64,000 bases of DNA from Cryptomeria japonica. Taxonomy: Eukaryota; Streptophyta; Pinopsida; Cupressales; Cupressaceae. Both the position numbers and the translations under genes were made by a program. The notes below the pieces were generated by a model. The model ran no database searches. It saw nothing but the letters and a program-made list of their open reading frames with translations, and was not told the DNA's origin. Position 1 is the stretch's first letter. Every line of letters begins with the position of its first letter. Of the stretch, positions 22,054 to 33,304 are shown one piece after another. Location: the NCBI RefSeq assembly GCF_030272615.1, contig NC_081405.1, positions 610,449,065 to 610,513,064 on the forward strand, in the 5' to 3' direction.

Positions 22054-22137
22054 AGTTCATTGAACCTGGTCCAATAGATACTTAATTGTGATAGGTAACG
22101 CATATAAAAGATATTTAAAAGTTCATTGAACCTGGTC
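22054..22137 (+). repeat. Two direct copies of an 18-bp element upstream of the transporter
   Basis: AGTTCATTGAACCTGGTC occurs exactly at 22054-22071 and 22120-22137, 66 bases apart and 300-400 bases before the ATG. Each copy contains the short inverted repeat TTCATTGAA. Confidence 0.85.
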
Positions 22138-22154
22138 AGTTAATTTATGTATAA

Positions 22155-22174
22155 TTTGACCAAAATAGGTCAAA
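22155..22174. promoter_or_regulatory. Candidate inverted W-box pair
   Basis: TTTGACCAAAATAGGTCAAA is a near-perfect inverted repeat holding two W-box cores (TTGACC and its reverse) about 265-285 bases before the start codon. W-boxes are WRKY transcription-factor sites. Function is inferred from the motif only. Confidence 0.45.
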
Positions 22175-22258
22175 ATCAAAATCATTTTAATTTTAGTTTT
22201 ATTTTTTATTATTTAGTTTCCTGGAAGAAATATCTCATGTTCGTGGCTGGATTAAAGT

Positions 22259-22266
22259 TAGGGTTT
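22259..22266 (-). promoter_or_regulatory. Candidate telo-box
   Basis: TAGGGTTT (reverse complement AAACCCTA) lies about 175 bases before the start codon. It is a common plant promoter element; one occurrence is weak evidence. Confidence 0.3.
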
Positions 22267-22349
22267 TGCAGGTCCAATCGTAGTGCTTAAATTCGTTGCA
22301 GGGACCTCGTTGCTTTTGAAAAACCTTTGATTTTATTAACAAATCGCGA

Positions 22350-22373
22350 ATGCCTCGGATAACCCCTTGTTGA
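22350..22373 (+). other. Possible short upstream ORF (7 codons)
   Basis: ATG at 22350 is followed by six sense codons and TGA at 22371-22373, leaving 65 bases to the transporter ATG. It matters only if transcription starts upstream of 22350, which the sequence does not settle. Confidence 0.35.
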
Positions 22374-22438
22374 GCTGTTTTAACTCAAATATTCCTCGTC
22401 TTCTTTTAACTTCAATCAGGCAAAATTGTATAATAGAA

Positions 22439-25400
22439 ATGTCAAAGGGAGAAGTGAAGAGTGAGATTGTTTCTCTTTTAGATGGTGGTCTGACTGAAGG
22501 AATAGATGCAGTGGATGGCGTAAAGAGTGCAGGAAAGAAATACTTTCTGCCAGGAGAATCGTTCAAGAGCTGGACCAATTATGGAAAAGCTCTTTGGCAA
22601 ACGCCCCAGCGGTTCAAGGACCGTGCGCTTTCAAGGGCAGACGAGATGAAAGAGGTGGGAGATATCAGAAAGAGGAGTGAGAATGAAATGAGGAGGACAC
22701 TCAACTGGTGGGATTTAACCTGGTTTGGATTTGGTGCAGTCATCGGAACAGGTATTTTTGTGCTGACTGGACAGGAAGCCCACAAGGACGCAGGCCCTGC
22801 CATTGTCCTCTCATATGCTCTCTCGGGATTTTCCATTATGTTGTCTGTCTTTTGTTTCACTGAATTCGCAGTTGAGATTCCTGTAGCAGGTAATTTGTGA
22901 TCCCATTCACACCCAGAATTCTATTTCAATTTGGATGTTCAGTGATTTAAGCTCTTCTCAAAAATGGGGGCAGAGGAAAAAGGGATAAGAAACATCAATC
23001 GATCAAATTTAGTTATTTAGATTAACAGTGGTGCTAATCAATCAATTAATCAAATTTTCAGTTCGGATGCGATTTTGGCTAAATTTTCACTTCAACTTTA
23101 TCTTTTCAAACAAAAATCTTAGCAATTTTTTGTTAGGATTTTTTATATCATCTAAAATGAATTAGGTTTCTGGTAAATCGTTCATTTTGATCTCTTTTAT
23201 AATTTTTTTTGCAGTGGAAGCCATTCCCAGTGTAGATAATTTAACCTTATCTGTGTGTTCTAAGTGTTCAAAATAGTTCAATATATTTATTACGCCGTCT
23301 CTTTTGGATAATTGCATTGTGTTTGTAACGATTAAGATAATTATTTTTATCTCTAGCAAGAATATAACTTTTTATAATTTATGTTATATAATTTCATTTC
23401 ATTATCATTTAAAATTTTGATGCTTTAATTAGTAGATAAATAATTTTACATTTTATTGAAATTTATTTTACATCTGTAAAACTAATCTGGATAACTATGA
23501 TCTCAACCTCTAAACTAGATTTTTTTTGTCACTTGAATTATTAGATATGAAAGACAACTCTGTTTCCACCTTTTTATCTTATTCAAACTATTTGATCAAT
23601 ATAAAGTTTTGAATCATATGTTTTCAATTTAGCAGATGCCACAAACAAAATATAAATATCTATTTTTTAACTTAAATAAATTTAATGATAAAAGAATATA
23701 TATTTTTTGACTAGCTAATTGGGTTTGCTTAATAGTAAAGAACTTGTACTCTTAAAAGAGAGGTCACAAGTTCAAATCCTACAGAGGTAGAGTATATATC
23801 CCTTATGGTAAACTATAAAATAGAATTAGTTAATTAATCTCATAAACAATTGATATATTGTAGTTGAAGCACACACTCCCACCTTAAACAACTTATATAT
23901 TAACTACAATGAACATAAACTATACCTTAAACCTTATTTTGTAAACTATAAATTAAAATTAAATTAGATTAATGATAAGAGATTTTCACAATCCATAGAA
24001 AAGATAAAAAGTTGTTTCTGGATTAAATTGTGTACAAGATTTTTGAATCAATGTTTTGGATCACACTCCTCCATCCATCATCAGAATAAAAAAAGAGAAA
24101 AAAATCCAGAAACAACTTTCTATTTTAAATTAGATTTATAAAACATATTAAACAATGATTATATAAAATTTGGCAATGATAATAACCTACTTTATTGGCA
24201 GGCGGTCCATTTGCATACTTCCGGGTCGAGTTAGGAGACTTGGCAGCCTTCATAGCGGCAGGAAACATAATCTTGGAATTGGTGGTGGGCGGAGCCATGG
24301 TGGCTCGATCCTGGACCTCTTATTTTGCCACTCTACTCAACCATTCCCCAGATGACTTTCGCATCCACACAAACCTGCCCTCAGATTTCAACCTGCTGGA
24401 CCCCATTGCCGTCGTGGTCACCCTTTTGGCATCCCTCACCGCCATAGTAAGCACACGACTAACCTCCCAGCTCAACTGGATCTCAACTGCCCTCAACACA
24501 ATCATCATCCTCTTCATTATCATCGCCGGCTTCATCAAAGGAAACCTATCAAATCTCACTCCTTTCCTTCCCTACGGCGTAAAGGGCGTCTTGCGAGCCA
24601 CAGCTGTAGTCTACTTCGCATACGGAGGCTTCGACGTCATAGCCACAGTAGCAGAAGAGACGAAAAACCCGTCTAGAGACATTCCGCTGGGTTTGCTCGG
24701 CTCCATGTCGGGCATAACCGTCATATACTGTCTCATGGCACTTGCTCTCGTTCTCATGCAGAGTTACATTGATTTAGACGTCAACGCAGCATATTCTTTA
24801 GCATTTCAAAGCATCGGATGGAAATGGGCGAAATATGTTGTGGCGCTGGGATCTCTGAAAGGAATTACCACTGTTTTAATGATGGGCGCAGTTAAACGGG
24901 GAAGGTATTTAATGCACATTGCCCGAACTCACATGATTCCGCCTTGGTTTGGCTTAGTGAGCGAGAAGACCGGGACACCTATCAATGGAACGGCATTCAT
25001 GGCAATTGCCTCCGCATCGGTGGCCTTCTTTTCAAGGCTGGATGTGCTCTCTAACCTTCGCGCTATCAGTTCTTTGTTCATATACGCGCTCTTGTCGGTT
25101 GCTCTGCTTGTGAGAAGACATTATCTTAGAGGGAAAACTTCTGCAAGTCGCGCTTTTCTTTTGACAACCTTCATTGTTGTAATTATATGCTCATCAATAG
25201 GGACTTCTGTATATTGGGCTCTGTCCAGCGGATTGATTGGGTATTATATTACAGTTCCAGTGTGGTTTCTGGCCACTGCTGGTTTGGCTTTGTTTGTTCC
25301 CCAAAGTAGAGAAGCCAAATTGTGGGGAGTGCCAATGGTTCCGTGGGTTCCTTCCTTGTCGATTTTTATCAACGTTTTTCTGATGGGGTCGCTGGATTAT

Positions 25401-25508
25401 GAGTCGTTTGTCAGATTTGGGGTTTGCACCATTGTGATGTTGGTCTATTACGCCTTCTTTGGACTTCATGCCTCCTTCGATGCTTTTCACAGTGTAGGTG
25501 ATACTTAA
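22439..25508 (+). CDS. Cationic amino acid transporter (CAT family, APC superfamily), two exons
   Basis: Exons 22439-22889 and 24202-25508 join (GTAGCAG|GTAATT ... TTGGCAG|GCGG, phase 1) into 586 codons including TAA, or 585 residues, the usual length for plant CATs. This family moves arginine, lysine and neutral amino acids across plasma or vacuolar membranes, generally by proton-coupled transport. Motifs: N-terminal SFKSWTNYGKALWQTP (41-56); TM1 with GAVIGTGIFVLTG (99-111), the APC substrate-binding glycine segment; EFAVEIPVAGGPFAYFRVELGD across the splice; SWTSYFATLLNH; FAYGGFDVIATVAEETKNP; PINGTAFMAIASA; and C-terminal LWGVPMVPWVPS. I count about 12-14 hydrophobic segments. The start is the first in-frame ATG (AGAAATGTCA). 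One oddity is AVKRGRYLMHIART, where relatives usually have a small or polar residue pair before the R-Y. No stops or frameshifts, so probably functional. The subfamily and exact substrate cannot be read from this. Confidence 0.95.
22890..24201 (+). other. Intron of the transporter gene
   Basis: 1312 bases, GT...AG, phase 1, strongly AT-rich, splitting the codon for the first Gly after PVA (G|GC). No clear transposon was recognised in it. Confidence 0.92.
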
Positions 25509-25735
25509 AATGTACGAGAACATAAAAGAAAGGAAATATGTGAAAATTTGTTTTTAAATTCTCCTTGTTGTAAGAGAATAGAGAATGTAGAGAAAGTGAA
25601 ATATATAAGAAAATGTAGAGGAAATGAAATATGTAAAAATTTGTTTAGATTTCTTTTTGGGGTGAAATTTAAATGCAAGCAAATGTAAAAGGAAAGAAAA
25701 TATGTAAAAATTTGTTTTGTATTTTTTTTTGTTAT

Positions 25736-25754
25736 GTGGGTGATATTTAAATGT
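25736..25754 (+). repeat. Target-site duplication, left copy
   Basis: GTGGGTGATATTTAAATGT, 19 bases, identical to 26316-26334. Confidence 0.93.
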
Positions 25755-26315
25755 TTTGATTGATAAAAGTGGGATAGGTCCATATCATTATATATCAGCA
25801 TAGCAACACTTAGGGTGCATGAGGGATGTGCAGCCAGCCAAAAAACCTCCCCACTAACATAAAACAGAAATCGAGTAGGGCACCCAAAAAAGTTAGTAGA
25901 GAAACTAGAAAACCAAGAGCCAGAAGACACCAAGGCAAAATCAGGGGTGGCTTTAACCAGGGACTCCGTGGGGCCAAAGCCCATAATCTGGGCCTTGGTC
26001 CATTTTTGTTTCTTCTCCCTTTTCTTCAAATTAGCTTGTATGGTCCAGATAGCTTGTAAAGAGACTTTATGGATGTTGGCCCCATTTCTGCAGGCCAAAT
26101 TGGCCTCTTCGGAGCGCTTAATTTCTTCCACCTCCATTTTAGTGCAAACATCTTGAGCTTGGCATCCATGCCTTCGATCCTCCCAAATTTTCCTTATTGC
26201 CACATTCATCTTCCCAAAAAGCCACTTCAACAAATCCTCCCGAATTTTCCTTATTGCCACATTCATCTTCCCAAAAAGACACTTCAACAAATTGTCCTAT
26301 CTTGACAATCATCTC
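25755..26315 (-). mobile_element. 5'-truncated TLDGR-family retroposon insertion
   Basis: 561 bases flanked by a perfect 19-bp target duplication, a length typical of LINE-type target-primed insertion. On the minus strand it encodes EDLLKWLFGKMNVAIRKI twice (tandem duplication), then ESLVKATPDFALVSSGS, and ends in a tail matching 20840-20885. It is thus a short, 5'-truncated member of the family at 18553-20890. There is no long poly(A); the minus-strand end reads CACTTTTATCAATCAAAACA. It lies about 250 bases past the transporter stop and may fall in or near its 3' UTR. The perfect duplication argues for a fairly recent insertion. Confidence 0.85.
26178..26291 (-). repeat. 57-bp tandem duplication inside the retroposon
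   Basis: Units 26178-26234 and 26235-26291 differ at two positions. 57 is a multiple of three, so the duplication adds 19 residues in frame. Confidence 0.92.
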
Positions 26316-26334
26316 GTGGGTGATATTTAAATGT
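26316..26334 (+). repeat. Target-site duplication, right copy
   Basis: Identical to 25736-25754. Confidence 0.93.
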
Positions 26335-26400
26335 AAGAGAATGTAGAGAAAATAAAATATGTAAAAATATGTTTTGCATTCTCTTAAAATAGTGTTTTGC

Positions 26401-28290
26401 ATTCTTTTAAACAAAGATTCTCTTTCAAGTCTAATTGAAAATAATTTTCAATTTTTTAATAAATACCGTCAAATGTGCATTCTAAGAGTTGCATTGAAAT
26501 TCTCTATATTATTTCTTATAAATTCTATTATAAAATGGAACATGCATGATATATGTCTAATTGAAAAATCTTTTATTATAATCAAAATTTTTGTTTTGTT
26601 TTTTTAATATATTTATTTATATTTTTAATAAGATATATTTTACTAAAAATTTTAAATTAACGACTTTTTTTACTTTTATATATATTTAGTTAATAATAAA
26701 GTTAAAGGCAATTATTAACATTTATTTTAAAAATATGTTATATAAAGAAAAATAACAAATTTAATTTTTTTTTTCAACTTTTGAAATATATCTTAAAAGC
26801 TAATCTTAAAAATTATTGTCACAATAATTAACAAAGTACAAATCAAGTTGCACATAAATTAATACTCTAATATGAATTGCCATAAACATTAAGCACTAAA
26901 GATAAGTAAAAGAATTGTGATCGATTTGTTCACATGAAAAATAGTTATTATTTATAATGTAGTAATCACTTATTATATTTATAAAAAATGAAGCAATCAA
27001 AAGAACTATAGATATTGTAACTTTATACATAGTAAAGCTTACAAAGAGGCTATATCTTTTTTTTATTATAGCTTTATTTTTTATATTTTCCAATAAAATA
27101 ATCTAATTAATTTTTATTTATAGAGTTAAGAAATTTATTAGGTTTTATGGATGTCGACTAATATTTAAATAATTAGATTACTAAATTTATTTATAATTTA
27201 ATATTTGAACTAAATTTTTTGTATGTAATATAAACTGAAGTTTGAAAATGACAAATTTTAAGAGGATGAAGCTATCCAATTTTATCAAAAAAATTTATAA
27301 TGAATAAACCTTTTGATATTGTCAGCAAAAATGAAAATTGCAGCCATATGCTAATCCTTTACCATAACATTGACAACTAGGTAGGTAGTATAAAGAGCAA
27401 AATCATGCACATTTTCCTATGAGTAAGAAAGTGCTCTATTGCCACTATTATGTATCCAACCAAAATCTCGCTATATCTAATATAACTGCTTAACTCTACA
27501 AAAGCTTAAAGTGAAAATTAAGGAAACAAAATTCTGATCTAACAGGCAAGAAAAGTGTAACATATGATTCAAATCAAAAGTGTCAATGTCATTCTGCAAT
27601 ATAATCTCAAGTATTGCTTTGAGTCATACCAGAGAATTACATGGATACATAGCTTTTTGAATATATAATATTGTCCAACTCAGACCCGACACCCTGCCTC
27701 AAATGATAGTAGTGTAAGTTACAATACCCACTCAAACTAATGCTGAAATCTAAGAAACCTAGTATAACTTTCGACTTGCTCCGTCTACTTTTACGCTAAT
27801 GAATTAATGACAAATGATTGCTTGTTCACTCTTGTGAACATTTAGTTTTAATCATATATTTAGGTTGAACATTCTTTATCAGTGGATTTCTTATAAAGAA
27901 TGTACAAAGATGAAAATCCATAATACCTATAAAGAAAATGATAACCTGTATAATCCAATACCAAATGTCTTTGATGCAACCAAATTGATGGGAAATTTTT
28001 CGTAGTCTTATAAATTCTGCCCTGTTTGCTAACAACGTTGAAAATGGTTGCTCTTTTGTATGGCCTGTTCAAAACATCCATCTACCATATTATCCATCTT
28101 TTGCCTGTAGTGAGCTAAATTCTGCATAATAGCAATTAGCATTTCACTAAATTTCTTATGAGATTAGGAAATCCAATTTAACAATAATTCTATATTTGAT
28201 GAAATACAAGTAATGTAATTTATTTTGTTGCCTTTAAGAGTATTCTTCATCATTATTTAGTCATAAATTTAAGACAAGAAATAAAAGAAT
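26401..28290. other. AT-rich intergenic sequence
   Basis: Very AT-rich with many short A/T runs. No domain-bearing ORF, RNA gene or terminal repeat recognised. Minus ORFs at 27826-28081 might hold a lost 3' exon of the pirin relic, but I could not align them. Confidence 0.4.
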
Positions 28291-28299
28291 ACGGGTTAA

Positions 28300-29722
28300 T
28301 AGAATGAAACCCATTTATAGATAGATGCATATGATACCCTAGTAAATGCATAAACTCCTGCCTCTAAAGGTGCAATAGGAATTCCCTGTCTAATAAATTT
28401 TCCTGCCTTAACAATGTAAAGCATGGGCATTCCAGTCGATAGTTCAGGGATTATATCGTGTACAAATGCAATACTGTAGATCGATTCCGAGGACCAAACC
28501 AAAACAAAGTTTAAAAAAAATGCTAAGGAATTTGTTGCTTAAAAGCTGCAGTGGACATGTATGTTAAACCATCAATTTACCTCCTAGAATGTCAGCTTGT
28601 CCAGATACATTACTATAAACCGCAAATAATTTCTATTGAGGCTCAATCTGTCAAGCATATATGTAAAAGTTAAAATTCCTATTCCAAATGAATATCAAGA
28701 TTAAAATGTCTATATTACCTATTATATATAGACGAAAAAGAAATTGAATACAAACAACATAAAATTTAATTTTCATAGGTGAAATGTTAGGTACTATGAT
28801 TTAATTTTTCCATTCAGTGCTGAGCTCTTCTGCTGAATTATTTTTGTACAATTTTGGATGTTAAATCTTGGCTTAGGATTTTTTAAGTTTGTTGTAGGAT
28901 TTCATGTTTGAGTGGTTTAAGAAAAAAGGGCTGTAAAGACAAATTAATATATGTTTTTGTTAGTGCGACACTTAACTTTGGCAACATGCAAAAGCTCTGA
29001 AAAAAATGAACGGGATATAATTATCAATTAATGTCAAATTCTACCAGAAGCCACTGTCTTGTGTGTTTCCACCTTAACTGTATTTTATAGTGAAAACAAC
29101 ATTTACACACCCATACTCAATAGATGGAGTTGTTGTTCTTTGAAAAGGTGAAAAGAAAGGGACAAAAGATTGTACCTCTAGCATGTATGTCAGAGTCTTG
29201 AAACCTGCCCAAAACAAATTATCAAATCATTAGTGTGAAAAGAGTAAAAAAAGTAGACTTAAAATGGTGTCAAGATCTAAGCATATAAGTATACATCTTT
29301 GAGGATGGTCTGGAAAGCTAGCAGGAGCACTAATTGCAATACACAAACATACACATTTGATTTGTTAGATGAAATACAATCACGCTTGTTAGCAATGCTT
29401 TCGTGTAGAGACCAACCCACTTGAAAATTCATCCAGTAACAGAAAGGGGTTGAAAAATTTCAAACTCTGGTCTATTCACAACAAAGAATTTGATCAGATA
29501 GACAAGAGAATGAACTAATAATTATAATGATATTTACTGGTTCAAGTACTCAAGTAGTCTAGAAAACTGAGAACAGAAGCACTAAATTATCTTTTAAACG
29601 ATATAAAAAATATACAAGCATATTGAGAAGTTGTAAAGGAAGAAGTGGGTACCTGCCAATACTGTGCTTGACAATGGCACCATCTCCTTCATATTGTTCT
29701 CTGACCAACACCTTCTTTGCTA
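28300..29722 (-). pseudogene. Pirin-like gene relic (cupin superfamily), exon pieces
   Basis: Minus-strand exon-like blocks in the correct order. 29722-29653 encodes AKKVLVREQYEGDGAIVKHS and IG, then a GT donor. 29464-29417 encodes LKFFNPFLLLDEFSS and G, between AG and GT. About 29330-29296 encodes APASFPDHPQR with a GT. 29204-29176 encodes FKTLTYMLE. These match the pirin N-terminal cupin (family DPFLLLDEF, APAGFPDHPHRGFETVTYMLEG) and even the splice phases fit. 28500-28300 encodes a piece resembling the second cupin (GMPMLYIVKAGKFIRQGIPI). The metal-binding exon after YMLEG was not found, and one block (28650-28590) has a stop. Pirins are nuclear iron-binding proteins; in plants one interacts with a G-protein alpha subunit. 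Judged non-functional here. Confidence 0.75.
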
Positions 29723-29729
29723 CAAAAAT

Positions 29730-31099
29730 GTGTGGTGTCACAAAAGGAGTCTTGTCATTCACTCTTCAAAAGTTCCAAAATTTTGCTGATGCTAGTAACA
29801 ACAGAATATGCAACTTATTGAAGTCTAATTGGCTGCTCATGTTTAGTTTAATCACTGTTTAACCTTTACGCTATGCTATAGTTTCATGCACGGAAGGAAC
29901 TAATAATTTTATTTTATTTTTGGTAGGAAAGTGAAGGTGAACTAAAATTTCATAATTTGCCTCAATATGATGTAATTTAAATGCAATTAAATTGCGATAC
30001 ATGAATTGTAATTCGCCAATAAAATATCATAATTATTAGTTATATTAGGGTTATATCAACAATCTTTAGTTGCCACCATTGATTTAAAACATAATCTAAT
30101 GACTATCATTGTATTCCATGAGGTAAATTGTGCATACAAGTTGTACCGCCTTTATTTCCATTTTCGTTTCTTCTTTCGTTTCGCCTACCCCCCTACATAC
30201 ATACATATATATATACATAGGGGTTGAAATTACTTTTAAATTGTTGACCTCAATGAAAATCAATGGTCTACAAGCAATTTTTGCCTCCATGAGTATTACA
30301 AACTGTTGGTACATTTATCTCATTAAATACAAAGAGGGCTATTAGATTATTTTAAATTAATAGTAGAAACTAAATAAGTAGAGTCCACCCCTTAAACTCA
30401 TTAATGATTTCCATCTTTAGGCCTCTATTTTTCTATTAACAATATTTTTTTTAAATGAAATGATTCACAATAGGAATTAATGCATACTCTTATTATTTTT
30501 CAAGATTCACTAATATTTCCTACCAAAAAAATTGATATAAAAAAATTCACCAATAAAATTAATTTTTTTTTTGAAGAATGGAAAGATTCACCAATAAAAA
30601 ATGTTTGTTTAAAATAAAAAATAAAAAAATTCACCAAGACTATATACATTTTTTTTGAAATAGGGTTTCTTAAAGTTATCATTGATTTTCAATCCAATGT
30701 ATAAAGAGAGTCGTGTCTATCAAGCATAGTGTTAGTGGCGTTGTTGGGTTTGGGAAGCAATGTAGGCATTAAAACAAAAAAATGAAGGCAACATATTGAA
30801 CATATTACCCTACCAAAAAGTTCTATTGTAATAATACACAATCAAATAAATTTAGTAATCATTTAATTATGAGAAAATTTGAATCATAAAGTGTCCACTA
30901 CTGTCAAACATCGTGTTGAAATCCAGGTTTGTAGTGGCCAAATGGCTATCAAATTAAATAAAAAATAAACAACGGCAACAATCTAATGCCCATCAAATTA
31001 TGACATATTGAATTTCTTGGATAGTCATTAGGATGCTAAATTTTACCATTAATATGAATTTGTAACATTCTTAGGCCATCAAATTTAATTATAATCTAT
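29730..31099. other. AT-rich intergenic sequence
   Basis: No gene recognised. It contains a short CATA/TA microsatellite near 30193-30221. Several tiny ORFs arise by chance in AT-rich sequence. Confidence 0.4.
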
Positions 31100-31874
31100 A
31101 TGGTTGTAATAGTTTTTCAAAAATAGCCAAGATCAAGAGCTCAATGAATAACACAGTAAGAGAGATAAAACATTGATCATAATAAAATGTATTCTAATCA
31201 GGATACAAAATACCATCAACTGGATCATAAAAAATTACATACAATGAAGATGAGCCTACTTATAAAAGTATGGATATAAGAGCACACAATCATGACATGT
31301 GGCTCAATGAGAAACAAGGGTAGGTGAGGGTAGGTAAGAGAAATGATAAAGTATTCCACAAGAGGTGAATCACCCACCAAAGGTGGATTGTAACAACAAG
31401 ATAAGACCATAAAAGGTGGAATTTATCCTACAAGTAACTTCCCTATGTACACACTTCCTTAAGTGTCTCATACCCAAACTACTATGATATTACCCTAAGT
31501 ACACTTAAGTAAAGTATAATTATGAGACATAATTTACACCAACACCCCCTTACGTGTAACTTAGAGGAATGTAGACTCAAGCTACCAATGAAAGAGGGGT
31601 CTGAGCTACTAGGCCATGTTAGGTATCCATGTAAAAATGCAAATGCAAATAAAGAAATACAATGCAATCTCTCACAAACAGAGAATGGGAGGAAATCACA
31701 TGGGAAAACAATCCCCCCAAAAGAGAGATGAAAATACAAAATAACTTTCAAAGAAGAATGAGAAGGAGAAAACCCTATGTGAGGAAAAAGTCCCCCCCAT
31801 AAGAGAGAAGAAAAGAGACCAAGTAGCCCCCCCTCAATGTAGCGTTTGCACCATTGGTAGAAGCTACTCCATGA

Positions 31875-32531
31875 TCATAGAACAACGTTCCTCCCCTTAG
31901 GAGGAAACAACACGAAAGGTGCATCCATGAAATCTCTCCAATCCTGAAGGGAAGATGTAGTAAAAAAACTCAAGATGTATTGAGTCTCTAAAAATTGCTT
32001 AAGTAACCCCATGTCGATGCTAAAAGTTTCCTCCTCCAAATCAAGTGTACTAGGTGACATTGCTTAAAAAGACAATCCAAGATCTAGTGAAGATGAATGT
32101 AGAACATGATCCAAAGACTCAAGTGTCTTCTCTAACAATAAAGGGATGTCCTCCAAATGTTGTACACGAGTATCCACAATCATGTCAACCTCAAAAGAAT
32201 GATCATGTAGAGAATGAACAAGAGGGTTAGAGTGTTCCCTCACACAAACTGAATAAGGATTGTCTCCATCAAAGAGAAGATGAATATCATCAGTGATGTC
32301 TACCAAATATACAATGTAGGACTCAACAAACAAACCTACAATATATATGAAGTAGTCATACCAGGGAACTGAATCTAGAAGACAAGGTATATCCTGTTGC
32401 ACTGAATAACAAGAATAGCGAGCTATAGCATCATCTGCATCATTAGGTACAATAAGTGATATGATATCAATAGGAGGAGATGAAATACAAGTCTCAAGAA
32501 TGGTTTCACACGTGAGAACAACAAAGTTCAA
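31875..32531 (-). pseudogene. Unrecognised ORFs replacing pol in the non-autonomous Copia
   Basis: 32531-32064 (minus) is open for 155 codons, followed by a 61-codon ORF (32060-31875). The product is acidic and hydrophobic (SSPPIDIISLIVPNDADD, LLFDGDNPYSVCVREHS). I see no integrase, reverse transcriptase or RNase H motif and do not recognise a family. It sits exactly where pol should be. It might be a captured host fragment or a lineage-specific accessory ORF. Confidence 0.5.
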
Positions 32532-32555
32532 GTAACCAAAGTTCTCCTTGATATT

Positions 32556-33113
32556 TTAATCCACACAATAACTGTGATCATCATGTGAAGAATCAACCTC
32601 ATCAATATGATCAAAATGTGAAAAGGAGTACAACTGAGATGCATGATCCACCACACCATTTTCAATGATAGCTCTACTCTCTATGTCTCTAATGATAACT
32701 GAATTAGGTGTGAACTCCATAGTCTTCCTTGTTGCGTAATGAGTGATCTGATAGATGGAAAGAAGATTGTTTTTCAAATGAGGTACACACAACACATCAT
32801 TGAAGGAGTTATCCCCAGTGGCAATAGATCATTTCCCAATCACATTCATATGTGTATGATTTCCTATCAAAACTATTGGCATATTGCAAGGCTCAAATGA
32901 AGCGAACATAGACTAAGAAGATGACATATGATGAGAAGGTCCTGAATCTAGAAGCCAACTCCCCAAATCATTTGTAGTAGAAAAATGATCTTGTCCTTTA
33001 CTTGTACCAAAAGTGTTATCCTTTCCTTTATCAAATTCCTTTTCTTTGGAAGAAGAAGCTGAAGTAATAATTATAGAAGGCAAATTGATTCTATTATTCA
33101 TGAGATGTTTCAA
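32556..33113 (-). pseudogene. Copia protease and GAG-pre-integrase of the non-autonomous element
   Basis: Minus strand: the protease motif WLLDSGPSHHMSSS keeps the catalytic DSG (near 32915-32955). After a stop-containing gap, LCVPHLKNNLLSIYQI and SFSHFD correspond to the pre-integrase region. The reading is broken by stops between 32800 and 32910. Confidence 0.75.
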
Positions 33114-33304
33114 TTAATCAATATCCTTCTTGTAATAATGGTGTTCATCATGTCCTGACTTCATGTGCAATATGCATAAATAAGCTTCTCCTTATATGGT
33201 TTCCCCTTAGGTGAGGATGTAGAATCATCATATTGTGGAGAGGATGATTGTGCTCTATCTTGTTGTAGCTTTGTCTTAGACTACTTTTGGTTCTTGCCTC
33301 TTTC

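Larger units (their letters stand above)
25497..26400 (+). repeat. Degenerate tandem repeat starting at the transporter stop codon
   Basis: Imperfect units of about 75-90 bases begin GGTGATA(C/T)TTAAA and contain GAAATATGTAAAAATTTG. Heads lie at 25497, about 25659 and 25738, with a headless unit in between. The last unit is split by the 25755-26315 insertion and resumes at 26335. The first head encodes the transporter's last residues GDT and its TAA. Confidence 0.7.

Noticed and set aside
22367-22438. Longer N-terminus for the transporter
   Set aside because: The codon at 22367 is TTG. The first in-frame ATG is 22439 and family similarity begins after it.
24195-25508. Independent 437-residue transporter starting at 24195
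   Set aside because: The ATG lies in the intron just before the splice acceptor. Joining to exon 1 restores the conserved EIPVAGGPFAYF and a family-length protein.
25505-26290. 261-codon minus ORF as a real gene
   Set aside because: It runs through the retroposon into the AT-rich repeat and the end of the transporter. Only its first part is family-like, and the boundaries match the insertion, not a gene.
30180-30225. Functional meaning for the CATA/TA microsatellite
   Set aside because: Short and ordinary for AT-rich intergenic plant DNA.
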